Positions 26,277-35,333 of a stretch of 64,000 bases of DNA are shown piece by piece. The translations under genes were made by a program, and so were the position numbers. Below the pieces are notes generated by a model. It saw only the letters and a list, made by a program, of their open reading frames with translations, made no database searches and was not told the origin of the DNA. This DNA is from Ruminococcaceae bacterium AM07-15 (GTDB lineage: Bacteria > Bacillota > Clostridia > Oscillospirales > Butyricicoccaceae): the NCBI GenBank assembly GCA_003477405.1, contig QUDE01000014.1, positions 23,975-87,974 of the forward strand. The letters are read 5' to 3'. Each line of letters opens with the position of its first letter. Position 1 is the stretch's first letter.

Positions 26277-27578
26277 ATGAAAATCGCATTTTACACCCTG
26301 GGCTGCAAAACCAATCAATTTGAAACCCAGGCTCTGGAGACGCTCTTTGAACAGCGCGGGCACACCATCGTGCCCTTTGACGAATTTGCCAATGTGTATA
26401 TCGTCAACACCTGCACCGTCACCGCTCTCAGCGACAAAAAGTCCCGCAATGCCGCCCGCCGGTGCAAAAAGATCAACCCCCAGGCCACTTTGATCGTCTG
26501 CGGCTGTTACAGCCAGATGGAGCCGGAGCAGGCCCGGGAGATGTGCGGCGCCGACATTGTGGTGGGCACCGGATGCAAGGGCCAGATTGTGGAACTGGCC
26601 GAACAGGCCCAGGCTGAGGCTTCCTTCTCCGGCGGCAGCGCCGTGCAGGAAGCCCGGGAATTTGAAGTGCTCCCCGCCGGAGGTTTGCGGGGGCGCACCA
26701 GGGCTTTGCTCAAGGTACAGGACGGCTGCCAGAATTTCTGCACCTACTGCATCATCCCCTATGCCCGTGGCCGCTGCCGTTCCATTCCTCTGGAAGAAGC
26801 CGTCCGCCAGGCCGCTTTCCTGGAAAAAGAAGGTTATCAGGAAATCGTGGTCACCGGCATCGAGGTCAGCTCCTATGGCATCGATCTGCCCGATCATCCC
26901 TCCCCAGCCGCTTTGCTGGCTGCCATCTGCCGGGCCGCGCCCCATACCCGCATCCGGGTAGGCTCCCTGGAGCCCCGGACCATCACCCCGGAATTTCTGG
27001 AGGAAGTGGGGCCTTATCCCAATCTCTGCCCCCATTTCCATCTGTCTTTGCAAAGCGGCTGCCCGGACACCCTGCGCCGCATGAACCGGAAATACACCCC
27101 AGAACGCTATGCCCAATCGGTGGAAATGCTGCAAAAGGCCTATCCCGGCTGCGCTGTGACCACCGACCTGATCGTGGGCTTCCCCGGTGAAAGCCGGGAG
27201 GATTTTGAAGAGAGCCTTGCTTTTGTGGAAGCCTGCGGCCTGGCCCAGGTCCATGTATTCCCCTATTCCCGGCGCAAGGGCACCCCGGCCTATTCCATGC
27301 CGAACCAGGTGCCCCAGAAGGAAAAGGAAGAACGAAGCCGGGAAGCGATCGGGCGCTTTCATACACTTCACCAGAATTTTCTCCGCTCCAAGGTGGGCCA
27401 GGTGCTGCCGGTTCTCTTTGAACAGGAAAAGGACGGACTGTCCAGCGGCTTCTCCCCGGAATACTGCGAAGTACGGGTAGAGGAAAAAGGACTGCACAAC
27501 CAGTTGCGTTCGGTACGCATCACCGGCCTTTCAGAGGACGGCTGGCTCACCGGCTCCATCCTGCCGGAAAACCCATAA
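26277..27578 (+). CDS. mtaB: tRNA t6A37 methylthiotransferase MtaB
   Basis: Radical SAM methylthiotransferase (433 residues) that converts t6A to ms2t6A at position 37 of tRNAs. Seen: N-terminal MKIAFYTLGCKTNQFE and further cysteines in VNTCTVT and CGCYSQ, radical SAM motif CQNFCTYC, and a C-terminal TRAM-like tail. The N-terminus LGCKTNQ.E is typical of MtaB rather than MiaB or RimO. It lies 18 bp ahead of the LiaF-like gene. Confidence 0.93.
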   Translation: MKIAFYTLGCKTNQFETQALETLFEQRGHTIVPFDEFANVYIVNTCTVTALSDKKSRNAARRCKKINPQATLIVCGCYSQMEPEQAREMCGADIVVGTGCKGQIVELAEQAQAEASFSGGSAVQEAREFEVLPAGGLRGRTRALLKVQDGCQNFCTYCIIPYARGRCRSIPLEEAVRQAAFLEKEGYQEIVVTGIEVSSYGIDLPDHPSPAALLAAICRAAPHTRIRVGSLEPRTITPEFLEEVGPYPNLCPHFHLSLQSGCPDTLRRMNRKYTPERYAQSVEMLQKAYPGCAVTTDLIVGFPGESREDFEESLAFVEACGLAQVHVFPYSRRKGTPAYSMPNQVPQKEKEERSREAIGRFHTLHQNFLRSKVGQVLPVLFEQEKDGLSSGFSPEYCEVRVEEKGLHNQLRSVRITGLSEDGWLTGSILPENP

Positions 27579-27596
27579 CAAAAGGGAGGTCTTTCC

Positions 27597-28280
27597 ATGA
27601 AACAACAATGGTCCCGTATTCTTTTAGGCGTCCTTCTCATTCTGGCCGGCCTGGGCTATGCCGGAGATGTGATGGGCTTCTGGCATTTTGATTTGTTCTT
27701 TGCTGGATGGTGGAGTCTGTTTATCATCATCCCCTGCGTAGTTTCCATTGTGGAAAACGGCTTTGACACCGGCAACTCCTTAGGTCTTGTTTTCGGCCTG
27801 ATGCTGCTGTTTTCCGCCCAGGGCATCCTCAGCTGGCACCGGATGATCCAGCTGCTCTTCCCTGCTCTGCTCATCATCCTGGGCATCGGTCTTCTGGCCC
27901 GGCCCCGGCGGGTGCCAGTGCCCGCTGGAGAGGTTCCGCCTGCGGATCTGAGCCATGCGCCGGAGCTTTCCGCCGTTTTTTCCCAGGAGACCCGGCGCAT
28001 TGCCAACACCATCACCGGCGGCGCCCGTCTTACCGCAGTCTTTGGTTCTCTGACGGTGGATCTGCGGGACGCCGTCATCGCCCAGGATATCCAACTGGAG
28101 ACCACCGCCGTTTTCGGTTCCATTCACTTGCTTTTGCCGGAAAATACTCTGGTCTACACCAAGGGCGTCTCCCTGTTCGGCCGCACCCACAACCTGATGC
28201 CCTCCGGTTTGCCGGACAACTCCCCCAAGATCTATCTGGATGCCACCAATGTGTTTGGCTCCACTCATGTACAGCCCTGA
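27597..28280 (+). CDS. LiaF-like membrane protein
   Basis: A 227-residue protein with four hydrophobic segments in the first 110 residues, then a soluble domain carrying the repeated beta motif TAVFGSLTVDL / TTAVFGSIHLLLP / NVFGSTHVQP, characteristic of the LiaF/YvqF C-terminal domain. In Bacillus LiaF inhibits the LiaRS envelope-stress system, but no liaRS genes are adjacent here, so the role is open. AAGGGAGG before the ATG; likely cotranscribed with mtaB. Confidence 0.85.
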   Translation: MKQQWSRILLGVLLILAGLGYAGDVMGFWHFDLFFAGWWSLFIIIPCVVSIVENGFDTGNSLGLVFGLMLLFSAQGILSWHRMIQLLFPALLIILGIGLLARPRRVPVPAGEVPPADLSHAPELSAVFSQETRRIANTITGGARLTAVFGSLTVDLRDAVIAQDIQLETTAVFGSIHLLLPENTLVYTKGVSLFGRTHNLMPSGLPDNSPKIYLDATNVFGSTHVQP

Positions 28281-28283
28281 AGC

Positions 28284-28320
28284 ATAAAAAAACTCCCGGC
28301 ATATGGCCGGGAGATTTTTT
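28284..28320. terminator. Bidirectional terminator
   Basis: CTCCCGGC/GCCGGGAG stem with A/T runs on both sides, between the convergent LiaF-like gene and ung. Confidence 0.9.
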
Positions 28321-28326
28321 ATACTG

Positions 28327-28998
28327 TTATTCTTCCAGCTGCCACTGGATGGGCTGCTGGCCGTGCTCCTGCAAAAAGGCATTGCATTGAGAGAAATGGC
28401 GGCAGCCAAAAAAGCCCTGATAGGCTGACAGCGGACTGGGGTGAGGTGCCGTAAGCACCAGATGATTGGGGTTTGTAATGCGCTTTTGTTTGGACCGGGC
28501 ATTGGCTCCCCACAGCAGAAACACCATGGGCTCTTGCCGCTCATTGAGCAGATCAATGACCCGGTCGGTGAAAGTCTCCCATCCCATGCCACGGTGGGAA
28601 TTGGCTGCATGGGCCCGGACGGTGAGCACCGTGTTCAGCAGCAGCACCCCTCCCTGGGCCCATTGGGTCAGGCAGCCGTGACTGGGACGATGAAATCCCA
28701 CATCATCTTCCAGTTCCTGATAGATATTGTTGAGGGACGGGGGCACCGGCACCCCTTTCTGCACCGAAAAGCTGAGCCCATGGGCCTGGCCGGGGCCATG
28801 GTAGGGGTCCTGGCCCAGAATCACTGCCCGCACCTCATGGTAGGGCGTATATTTCAAGGCATTGAAAATATCGTACATCGAGGGATAAATGGTGCGGCTG
28901 CGGTACTCCGACGCCAGGAATTTGCGCAGCTTCTGGTAATATTCCTTGTCAAATTCCCCTTTCAGCAGCTCGTCCCAGTCATTTCCGATATGAACCAT
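28327..28998 (-). CDS. ung: Uracil-DNA glycosylase
   Basis: Family 1 uracil-DNA glycosylase (223 residues) that removes uracil from DNA. Seen: catalytic Asp64 in ILGQDPYHG, LNNIYQELE, GVLLLNTVLTVRAHAANSH, and the HPSPLSAYQGF motif with the catalytic His. The ATG at 28998 has an AAAGGA site upstream; an earlier in-frame ATG at 29067 adds unrelated residues. Single-gene unit. Confidence 0.97.
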   Translation of the reverse strand: MVHIGNDWDELLKGEFDKEYYQKLRKFLASEYRSRTIYPSMYDIFNALKYTPYHEVRAVILGQDPYHGPGQAHGLSFSVQKGVPVPPSLNNIYQELEDDVGFHRPSHGCLTQWAQGGVLLLNTVLTVRAHAANSHRGMGWETFTDRVIDLLNERQEPMVFLLWGANARSKQKRITNPNHLVLTAPHPSPLSAYQGFFGCRHFSQCNAFLQEHGQQPIQWQLEE

Positions 28999-29117
28999 AT
29001 ACTCCGTCCTTTCCCGAAATGAAATCCATTTGATTTTATTGTACACGCCCGCTTCCCTTCTGTCCACCGATTGTTTACTGAAAAGTCCTTGATTTTTACA
29101 TAAAATATGATACCATG

Positions 29118-29168
29118 TTGTGGTCTCGCTCCCTCAAACTCCCCGCCGCGCAGGAGAAGGGACCACAA
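29118..29168 (+). promoter_or_regulatory. Leader hairpin upstream of the ABC-F gene
   Basis: TTGTGGTC (29118-29125) pairs perfectly with GACCACAA (29161-29168), and inner bases also pair (CTCC with GGAG). It ends about 40 nt before the TTG start. No T run follows, so it is not a simple terminator. Confidence 0.45.
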
Positions 29169-29209
29169 AGCAGACAGAATACCCGGCGCGGAGAAATGAG
29201 GAACCACCT

Positions 29210-30811
29210 TTGATCACAGTTACCGATGTGAGCCTGAATTTTGACGGCCAGAATCTTTTTTCCCATGTGGATCTGAAATTTACCCCCGGCAACTGCTATG
29301 GCGTCATCGGCGCCAACGGCGCCGGAAAATCCACCTTCCTGCGCATCCTGTCCGGCGAGCTGGAACCCTCCCATGGCGAGGTCTCCCTGGGCAAGAACGA
29401 GCGGATGAGCGTGCTCAAGCAGGATCACTACGCCTACGATCAATATACCGTGCTGGACACCATCATCATGGGCAACAGCCGCCTGTATGAGATCATGAAG
29501 GAAAAAGAAGCCCTTTACATGAAACCGGACTTTTCCGACGAGGACGGCATCCGGGCCTCCGAGCTGGAAGGGGAATTTGCCGAGATGAACGGCTGGGAAG
29601 CGGAAAGCGAAGCCTCCCGCCTGATCCAGGGCCTGGGCCTGCCGGTAGACATCCTGGAAAAGCAGATGGAAACCCTCCAGGGCAAAGAAAAGGTGAAGGT
29701 GCTTCTGGCACAGGCCCTCTTCGGCCAGCCCGACATCATTCTCCTGGACGAGCCCACCAACGACCTGGATGTGCTCTCCATCAACTGGCTGGAAAACTTC
29801 CTCCAGGACTATCCGGGCACCGTCATCGTGGTATCCCACGACCGGCACTTCCTCAACAATGTGTGCACCCATATTGTGGACATCGACTATACCAAAATCA
29901 AGCTTTATGTGGGCAACTACGACTTCTGGTATGAATCCAGCCAGCTGATGCAGAAGCTCATCCGGGATCAGAACAAAAAGAACGAAGAGAAGATCCGGGA
30001 GCTGCAAAGCTTTATCCAGCGGTTTTCCGCCAACAAATCCAAGTCCAAGCAGGCCACTTCCCGGCGCAAGCTGCTGGACAAGCTGGAAGTCACCGAAATG
30101 CCCGCCTCCTCCCGCCGCTATCCCTTTGTGGGCTTCACCATGGACCGGGAGCCGGGCAAGGAAATCCTCACCGTCACCAACCTGAGCAAAATGGTGGACG
30201 GGGAAATGCTCTTAAACCGGGTATCCTTCCGGGTGAACAAGGGAGATAAGATTGCCTTCATCGGCGAAAACGAAAACGCCGCCACCACCCTGTTCCGCAT
30301 CCTCAACGGCGAGCTGGAGCCGGACGAAGGGGAGTTCAAGTGGGGCTCCACCATCACCACCAGCTATTTCCCCCGGGATAATTCCGCCTTTTTCGATGAT
30401 TTCCAGGGAAATCTGCTCCAGTGGATCGAACAGTTCTCCGAAAACGACATCACTGAGACCTACCTCCGCAGCTTTTTGGGCAAAATGCTCTTTTCCGGAG
30501 ACGATGTGCTCAAGAGCGCCCAGGTGCTCTCCGGCGGCGAGAAGGTGCGGTGCATGCTCTCCCGGATGATGATGAAAAACGCCAATGTGCTCATGCTGGA
30601 TCAGCCCACCAACCACTTGGATCTGGAAAGCATCACCGCCGTCAACAACGGCCTGATGGATTTCAAGAGCAATGTGCTCTTCAGCTCCCATGACCACCAG
30701 TTCATCCAGACCATCGCCAACCGGATCATCTGCCTCAAACCCGATGGCTTTGTGGACCGGATGTGCACCTATGACGAATATCTGGAAAAAATGGAAGGCA
30801 TCGAAAACTGA
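29210..30811 (+). CDS. ABC-F family ATPase (YkpA/YbiT-like) with a degenerate second site
   Basis: Soluble twin ABC ATPase (533 residues) of the ABC-F class, which acts on ribosomes. The first domain has Walker A GANGAGKST (34-42), LLDEPTNDLD and SHD, but its signature is degenerate (TLQGKEKV). The second domain has signature LSGGEK, yet its Walker A is GENENAATT (352-360, with GK replaced by AA), and its Walker B reads LDQPTNHLD with Gln in place of the catalytic Glu. The start is a TTG at 29210 with GAGGA 7 nt upstream; homologues begin ITVTDVSLNF. No membrane domain. Role in translation or resistance is inferred. Confidence 0.92.
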   Translation: MITVTDVSLNFDGQNLFSHVDLKFTPGNCYGVIGANGAGKSTFLRILSGELEPSHGEVSLGKNERMSVLKQDHYAYDQYTVLDTIIMGNSRLYEIMKEKEALYMKPDFSDEDGIRASELEGEFAEMNGWEAESEASRLIQGLGLPVDILEKQMETLQGKEKVKVLLAQALFGQPDIILLDEPTNDLDVLSINWLENFLQDYPGTVIVVSHDRHFLNNVCTHIVDIDYTKIKLYVGNYDFWYESSQLMQKLIRDQNKKNEEKIRELQSFIQRFSANKSKSKQATSRRKLLDKLEVTEMPASSRRYPFVGFTMDREPGKEILTVTNLSKMVDGEMLLNRVSFRVNKGDKIAFIGENENAATTLFRILNGELEPDEGEFKWGSTITTSYFPRDNSAFFDDFQGNLLQWIEQFSENDITETYLRSFLGKMLFSGDDVLKSAQVLSGGEKVRCMLSRMMMKNANVLMLDQPTNHLDLESITAVNNGLMDFKSNVLFSSHDHQFIQTIANRIICLKPDGFVDRMCTYDEYLEKMEGIEN

Positions 30812-30819
30812 GCAACATA

Positions 30820-30868
30820 AAAAAGGTCCGTCGCAGAACAGACGTGTTCTGTGACGGACCCTTTTGTT
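30820..30868. terminator. Bidirectional terminator
   Basis: Long stem GGTCCGTCGCAGAACA/TGTTCTGTGACGGACC with A/T runs on both sides, between the convergent ABC-F and symporter genes. Confidence 0.9.
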
Positions 30869-30877
30869 TGTTATCTC

Positions 30878-32260
30878 TTATTTTTTGTTTTTACCAGCCT
30901 TTTTTGCTGTTTCCCACTCTTTGTAGAGCTTGCTTACAACACCCGACAATGCCAGAAGGCCGAGAACATTGGGGATTACCATCAAACTATTGAAGAAATC
31001 CGAAAGATTCCATACAAGTTCTACCTTCAGGACAGAGCCTACAACGATGAGAATGACAACGATCAAAGCATAGGGCCTGACGCCTTTGGGACCAAAAAGG
31101 TATTTTACATTCTTTTCGCCAAAGAAATACCAGCCGACGATTGTGGAAAAGGCAAAAAAGAACATGCATATTGCGATGAATATCTTACCGAAATTGCCGA
31201 ATCCCATGTTGAAGGCCATCTGGGTAAGGCCCGCTCCGCTCAAAGTCTGATTTACCGACTGAAGCTGACCTGTGACAAGAATGACGAGAGCGGTGAGATT
31301 CAGTATTACAAGGGTATCGATAAATACACCCATCATGGCAACCATACCCTGATCACAGGGGTGCTTGACCTTTGCGAGAGCGTGGGCATTCGGTGTAGAG
31401 CCCATACCGGCCTCATTGGAGAAAAGGCCGCGGGCGATACCGTATTTTACAGCCTGAGAGACTGCAACACCGGCAAAACCGCCAATGGCCGCGCCGGGAT
31501 TCCACGCTCCCACCACAATCTGTCTGAACGCTTCGGGAATCATGCCGTAATTCATGACGATGATAACAAGGGCGCCCAAAATATAGAAAGCGGCCATGAT
31601 AGGAACGATTTTTTCCGTAATAGATGCCACGCGGGCTGCACCGCCAATGAAAACAAAGGCAGACAACGCAGCTACTATCACGCCTATTACCATGGGATTT
31701 ATGCCGAAGGCTCCTTTAAAAGCATCTGCAATGGAGTTGGCCTGAACCATATTACCCATGAATCCCAAAGCGAGGGTTATGAGAATGGCAAACACAGCAG
31801 CCAGGATTTTACCAAGGCGTCCGCGGAAAGCCGCTCTTATGTAATAAACAGGGCCGCCGGTTATTTCGCCGTCTTCTCCAACTGTCTTATACTTTTGAGC
31901 AAGAGTCGCCTCTGCAAAAATGGTGGCCATGCCGAATATGGCGCTGACCCACATCCAAAAAATGGCACCAGGTCCTCCCATTACCATAGCGGTAGCCGCG
32001 CCGGCCAGATTGCCGGTACCTACCTGGGCTGCGATGGCCGTTGCAAGGGACTGGAAGGAACTCATTCCATTTTTATCCGCCTTATCCCCCTTGAGTTTAA
32101 TGTTTCCGAACACCGCCTTGAAAGCGCTTCCGAATTCCCTGAACTGCACAAAGCCCAGTCTGGCGGTGAACCAGATGCCGGTTCCCACAAGCAATACAAC
32201 AAGAATTTTGCCGGACAGAACCTCCTTCAGCGATTCGATGATGCTGTTTAATACTTCCAT
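30878..32260 (-). CDS. Sodium:alanine/glycine symporter (AGCS family)
   Basis: Integral membrane amino-acid symporter (460 residues) of the AGCS/AlsT family, with about 10-11 hydrophobic segments. Seen: family signature near residues 85-100 (AQVGTGNLAGAATAM), GGPGAIFWMW and FSTIVGWYFFGEKNV. Likely imports alanine or glycine with Na+. Its codon use is richer in A/T-ending codons (TTA, ATT, GTT) than its neighbours, and its flanks are AT-rich, so it may have been acquired by transfer. It has its own promoter at 32303-32331 and the shared terminator. Confidence 0.93.
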   Translation of the reverse strand: MEVLNSIIESLKEVLSGKILVVLLVGTGIWFTARLGFVQFREFGSAFKAVFGNIKLKGDKADKNGMSSFQSLATAIAAQVGTGNLAGAATAMVMGGPGAIFWMWVSAIFGMATIFAEATLAQKYKTVGEDGEITGGPVYYIRAAFRGRLGKILAAVFAILITLALGFMGNMVQANSIADAFKGAFGINPMVIGVIVAALSAFVFIGGAARVASITEKIVPIMAAFYILGALVIIVMNYGMIPEAFRQIVVGAWNPGAAIGGFAGVAVSQAVKYGIARGLFSNEAGMGSTPNAHALAKVKHPCDQGMVAMMGVFIDTLVILNLTALVILVTGQLQSVNQTLSGAGLTQMAFNMGFGNFGKIFIAICMFFFAFSTIVGWYFFGEKNVKYLFGPKGVRPYALIVVILIVVGSVLKVELVWNLSDFFNSLMVIPNVLGLLALSGVVSKLYKEWETAKKAGKNKK

Positions 32261-32302
32261 ATTTTTCCCCCTTTATAGTCTTGGTCGTGCACTGGTTGGC
32301 AC

Positions 32303-32331
32303 ATTATATCAAATGCACTTATCATTGTCTA
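32303..32331 (-). promoter_or_regulatory. Symporter promoter
   Basis: Minus-strand TAGACA (32326-32331), 17-bp spacer, perfect TATAAT (32303-32308), about 43 bp before the start. Confidence 0.7.
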
Positions 32332-32550
32332 TACTGTTGCTGAAAGGATGCTGTTTTTTGTAAATAATGTCAAGAATTGTATATAAACTCTTGTATAATT
32401 TGCTGATACTGGTCCGGAAGGAATACAGCAAACCATCCCCAGCATTCACTTGCGTCCTAGTGGAATACTTTTCGATTTTCGTGTCGCTGCACTGTCATTT
32501 TTCAGATGTCCGGATCGGAAACCTGGGGAATCCAAAGCCATTCGGAACGC

Positions 32551-32600
32551 AAAAAGACAGGCTGCGCGCCCCAAAAGGGGTGCGCAGCCTGTCTTTTTTA
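32551..32600. terminator. Terminator after the stomatin-like gene
   Basis: AGACAGGCTGCGC/GCGCAGCCTGTCT stem with an inner CCCC/GGGG pair and T runs in both directions. Confidence 0.9.
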
Positions 32601-32634
32601 CTGGCCCATTTTGCAGCAGGCCCTTTCACGCTTT

Positions 32635-33552
32635 TTAATCTTTGAACACTTCTTTGGCAGAAGCGGCCAAACCGGCGATCCCCTGAATCTCCGAGGGGAT
32701 GATGATCTTGGTTGCTTTGCCATCGGCGGCCTTGGCGAAGGCCTCCAGAGCCTTGATCTTCACCACACTGTCGGTGGGAGCGGCATCATTCAGCAGCTTA
32801 AAGCCTTCGGCCAGGGCGGTCTGCACTTTGAGCAGCGCCTCGGCCTCGCCTTCGGCTTCAGCGATCTTGGCCAGACGGCTGGCATCAGCCCGCAGGATGG
32901 TGGCTTCCTTTTCGCCTTCGGCCACCAGAATGGCGGAACGCTTTTCGCCTTCGGCCCGCAGAATGGCTTCCCGGCGTTCCCGTTCGGCCTTCATCTGCCG
33001 CTCCATGGCGTCCTGAATCTCCTTGGGCGGGATGATATTTTTCAGCTCCACCCGGTTGATCTTGATGCCCCAGGGGTCGGTGGCCTCATCCAGGATGGTA
33101 CGCATTTTGGTGTTGATGATATCCCGGGAGGTCAGGGTCTGGTCCAGCTCCAGCTCGCCGATGATGTTACGCAGAGTGGTAGCCGTCAGGTTTTCGATGG
33201 CCGCCATGGGATGCACCACGCCATAAGTAAACAGTTTGGGATCGGTGACCTGGAAATAAATCACGGTATCGATCTGCATGGTTACATTGTCCTTGGTGAT
33301 CACCGGCTGAGGCGGGAAGTCCGAGACCCGCTCTTTCAGAGTCACCTTGTTTGCCACCTTTTCCAAAAGAGGAATCCGGAAATGCAGACCGGTTTCCCAG
33401 GTGCCGCTATAGGCTCCCAGCCGCTCCACGATAAAGGCACTGGCCTGGGGCACAATGGTGACACAGGAGGCCAACACGATGAGCACAAAAATTGCCAGAA
33501 TGACAAACAGAATGACGGGCAGGGGCGAACTTGCTAAAACAGCCAACAACAT
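32635..33552 (-). CDS. SPFH/stomatin-like membrane protein
   Basis: A 305-residue stomatin/prohibitin-family scaffold. Seen: N-terminal hydrophobic segment (residues 10-30), SPFH core (VPQASAFIVERLGAY, GLHFRIPLLEKV, IDTVIYFQVTDP, LRNIIGELELDQ), and a long Ala/Glu-rich coiled coil (RREAILRAEGEKRSAILVAE). GGAGGG precedes the ATG at 33552. It is paired with an NfeD protein 46 bp upstream, the standard partner in membrane microdomain organisation. Confidence 0.92.
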   Translation of the reverse strand: MLLAVLASSPLPVILFVILAIFVLIVLASCVTIVPQASAFIVERLGAYSGTWETGLHFRIPLLEKVANKVTLKERVSDFPPQPVITKDNVTMQIDTVIYFQVTDPKLFTYGVVHPMAAIENLTATTLRNIIGELELDQTLTSRDIINTKMRTILDEATDPWGIKINRVELKNIIPPKEIQDAMERQMKAERERREAILRAEGEKRSAILVAEGEKEATILRADASRLAKIAEAEGEAEALLKVQTALAEGFKLLNDAAPTDSVVKIKALEAFAKAADGKATKIIIPSEIQGIAGLAASAKEVFKD

Positions 33553-33598
33553 ACTTTCTCCCTCCATAAATCAGATTTTCTCTTTTTCTTTTCCCTTT

Positions 33599-34039
33599 TT
33601 ACTTCTCTGTCCAGGGCTGCACAATGGCTTTGACACCGGAGATCTTCACCACTTCCACCTCAGTACCCTGAGCAATGGGCGCCTCATCCGTACTGCGGGC
33701 CGTCCAAATCTGGCCGCCCACCCGGATCTGCCCCTGGGCCATCTGGTTGTGGATCTCCTGGATCACAACAGCTTTTTGGCCCACGATCCGGTCGGCATTG
33801 GTGGGCTTTTTCCCCAGCTTCAGCTTGCCAACCCATTTGCGGGTGGTCGCCAGCAGCACCGCCGAACCGGCCGCAAACAGGGCCAGCTGCCACCACAGGC
33901 CTACGCCCAGCAAAGCGGCAATCATGGCCACCAAAGCGCCGCAGGCAAACCAAATAGAGGTCAGTCCCATTGTCGCCGCTTCGGCAATGACAAAAATAAC
34001 CACTGCAATGAGCCACACAACAGGCATGGCAATCGGCAT
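33599..34039 (-). CDS. NfeD family membrane protein
   Basis: A 146-residue short NfeD protein: hydrophobic helices at about 7-75 and a C-terminal OB-fold (GQKAVVIQEI, QIRVGGQIWTARS, GTEVEVVKISGVKAIVQP). It lacks the ClpP-like protease domain of long NfeD. It is first in the NfeD-stomatin operon, driven by the promoter at 34066-34094. Confidence 0.92.
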   Translation of the reverse strand: MPIAMPVVWLIAVVIFVIAEAATMGLTSIWFACGALVAMIAALLGVGLWWQLALFAAGSAVLLATTRKWVGKLKLGKKPTNADRIVGQKAVVIQEIHNQMAQGQIRVGGQIWTARSTDEAPIAQGTEVEVVKISGVKAIVQPWTEK

Positions 34040-34065
34040 AGATCATCACCTCGTTTTCTATGTTC

Positions 34066-34094
34066 AGCATACCATTTTTCCCGCTTTCTGTCTA
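34066..34094 (-). promoter_or_regulatory. nfeD-stomatin promoter
   Basis: Minus-strand TAGACA (34089-34094), 17-bp spacer, TATGCT (34066-34071), about 25 bp before the start. Confidence 0.6.
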
Positions 34095-34154
34095 TATCTC
34101 CCCATCATCTTCTGTAAAAATCCTTGCAGGAAACCTGCAAAGTTTTCCGCCCCC

Positions 34155-34184
34155 TTGTTCCATCCCTGGCTCTCATGCTATAAT
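34155..34184 (+). promoter_or_regulatory. Promoter of the stalk-domain protein gene
   Basis: TTGTTC (34155-34160), 18-bp spacer, perfect TATAAT (34179-34184), about 30 bp before the start at 34215. Confidence 0.65.
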
Positions 34185-34214
34185 AATATTATATTGTAAC
34201 AAGGAGCTTTTCAT

Positions 34215-35291
34215 ATGAAAAAAATCTTCCGCAGCGGCTTTTGGGCCCTGTGTTTCGCTTTTGTTCTGGCCCTCTCTCCCCGGGCTGTGGAGTACGATTG
34301 GCAAACCCTTTACAAAGGGGAGATCCGCACTCTGCTCTCCGACGGCGATCCCCATTATCTTCTGCTGGCCGACATCGACCTGGACGGCACGCCGGAGCTT
34401 TTCGGCGGCAGCGGACCTTTGTCCCCCCTCGTCCCCCTGGCCACCTGTTCCGATGGAAAACTGGTGGAACTTTCTTTGGCTCCCGGCAGTCAAACTCCTA
34501 CCTCCGTTTTGCAGAATCTCCGTCTTTCCTTCAATTCCGATACCGGAGAAACTCTTCTTACCTGTGAGGGCAATGATCCGGCCGGCGGATATGCTCTGTG
34601 GGAGCTGTCCATGGAAAACGGCCAGCTCCTGTGCCGCAAGCGCTTTGCCTACCAGGAAAACGGAAACTCCACTTCCTATTTTATGTGGAAAAGCGGTCAG
34701 CTTGCCACCGTTTCCGGCAGCGAATACCGCACCGCCATGGACCGTTTCTGGGAGGGCTTTGCCACCCAGAATGACACGCTCACAGCCCAAAGCTTCTTCT
34801 CCGGCGGTTACCGAAGCCAGGATGTGGACAAATTTCTTCAAAGTTATTCCCCAGCCCCGGTGCTGGCCCTTCCCACCCAGGTCTCGGTGACCATCAACGG
34901 TTCTCCTCTTTCCCTGGGAGTTTACAACATCGACGGCAACAACTATTTCAAGCTGCGGGATCTGGCTGCGGCCCTCAATGGCACCAACAAACAGTACAAT
35001 GTGGGCTGGGACAACATGACCCGCCAGGTATCCATTGAGCGTGGGAAACCCTATCAACCGGTGGCCGGCGAGATCTCTCTGCCTCTGGGCACCACTCCCA
35101 CCCTGGGCCGTCAGCCCAAAGACGCTCTCAGTCTGGACGGCCGGACAGTGGATACCCAAAAATACAACATCGGCGGCAACAACTATTTCAAGCTGCGGGA
35201 TCTGGCCGAACTTCTGGATTTCCAGGTGCTGTGGGATAACAGCAGCCGCACCATTCGCATTGACACCACAAAATCCTACTCCCAGAGCTGA
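34215..35291 (+). CDS. Secreted protein with two stalk (copper amine oxidase N-like) domains
   Basis: Exported protein of 358 residues with a signal peptide (about residues 1-24, cut near SPRAVEY). It has an FG-GAP-like loop DIDLDGTPELFGG near residue 55 and two copies of the stalk-domain signature NI(D/G)GNNYFKLRDLA at about 238 and 317, with a WDN motif after each. Stalk domains are common in Clostridia on wall-associated proteins. The protein has no catalytic domain that I can see. The gene for an unknown protein follows after 42 bp and is probably cotranscribed. Confidence 0.85.
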   Translation: MKKIFRSGFWALCFAFVLALSPRAVEYDWQTLYKGEIRTLLSDGDPHYLLLADIDLDGTPELFGGSGPLSPLVPLATCSDGKLVELSLAPGSQTPTSVLQNLRLSFNSDTGETLLTCEGNDPAGGYALWELSMENGQLLCRKRFAYQENGNSTSYFMWKSGQLATVSGSEYRTAMDRFWEGFATQNDTLTAQSFFSGGYRSQDVDKFLQSYSPAPVLALPTQVSVTINGSPLSLGVYNIDGNNYFKLRDLAAALNGTNKQYNVGWDNMTRQVSIERGKPYQPVAGEISLPLGTTPTLGRQPKDALSLDGRTVDTQKYNIGGNNYFKLRDLAELLDFQVLWDNSSRTIRIDTTKSYSQS

Positions 35292-35333
35292 TCTGCTCTG
35301 TGGATGGAATAGAACAGAAAGAGGCGTTTACTC

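Larger units (their letters stand above)
32261..32634. other. Intergenic region between the symporter and stomatin-like genes
   Basis: These 374 bp hold the symporter promoter (32303-32331), an AT-rich stretch with a further TTGACA on the minus strand near 32370, and the terminator at 32551-32600. Short plus-strand frames at 32367-32645 run through the terminator and look non-coding. Confidence 0.6.

Noticed and set aside
32367..32645. Plus-strand frames upstream of the stomatin terminator
   Set aside because: They lack a ribosome-binding site and run through the bidirectional terminator.
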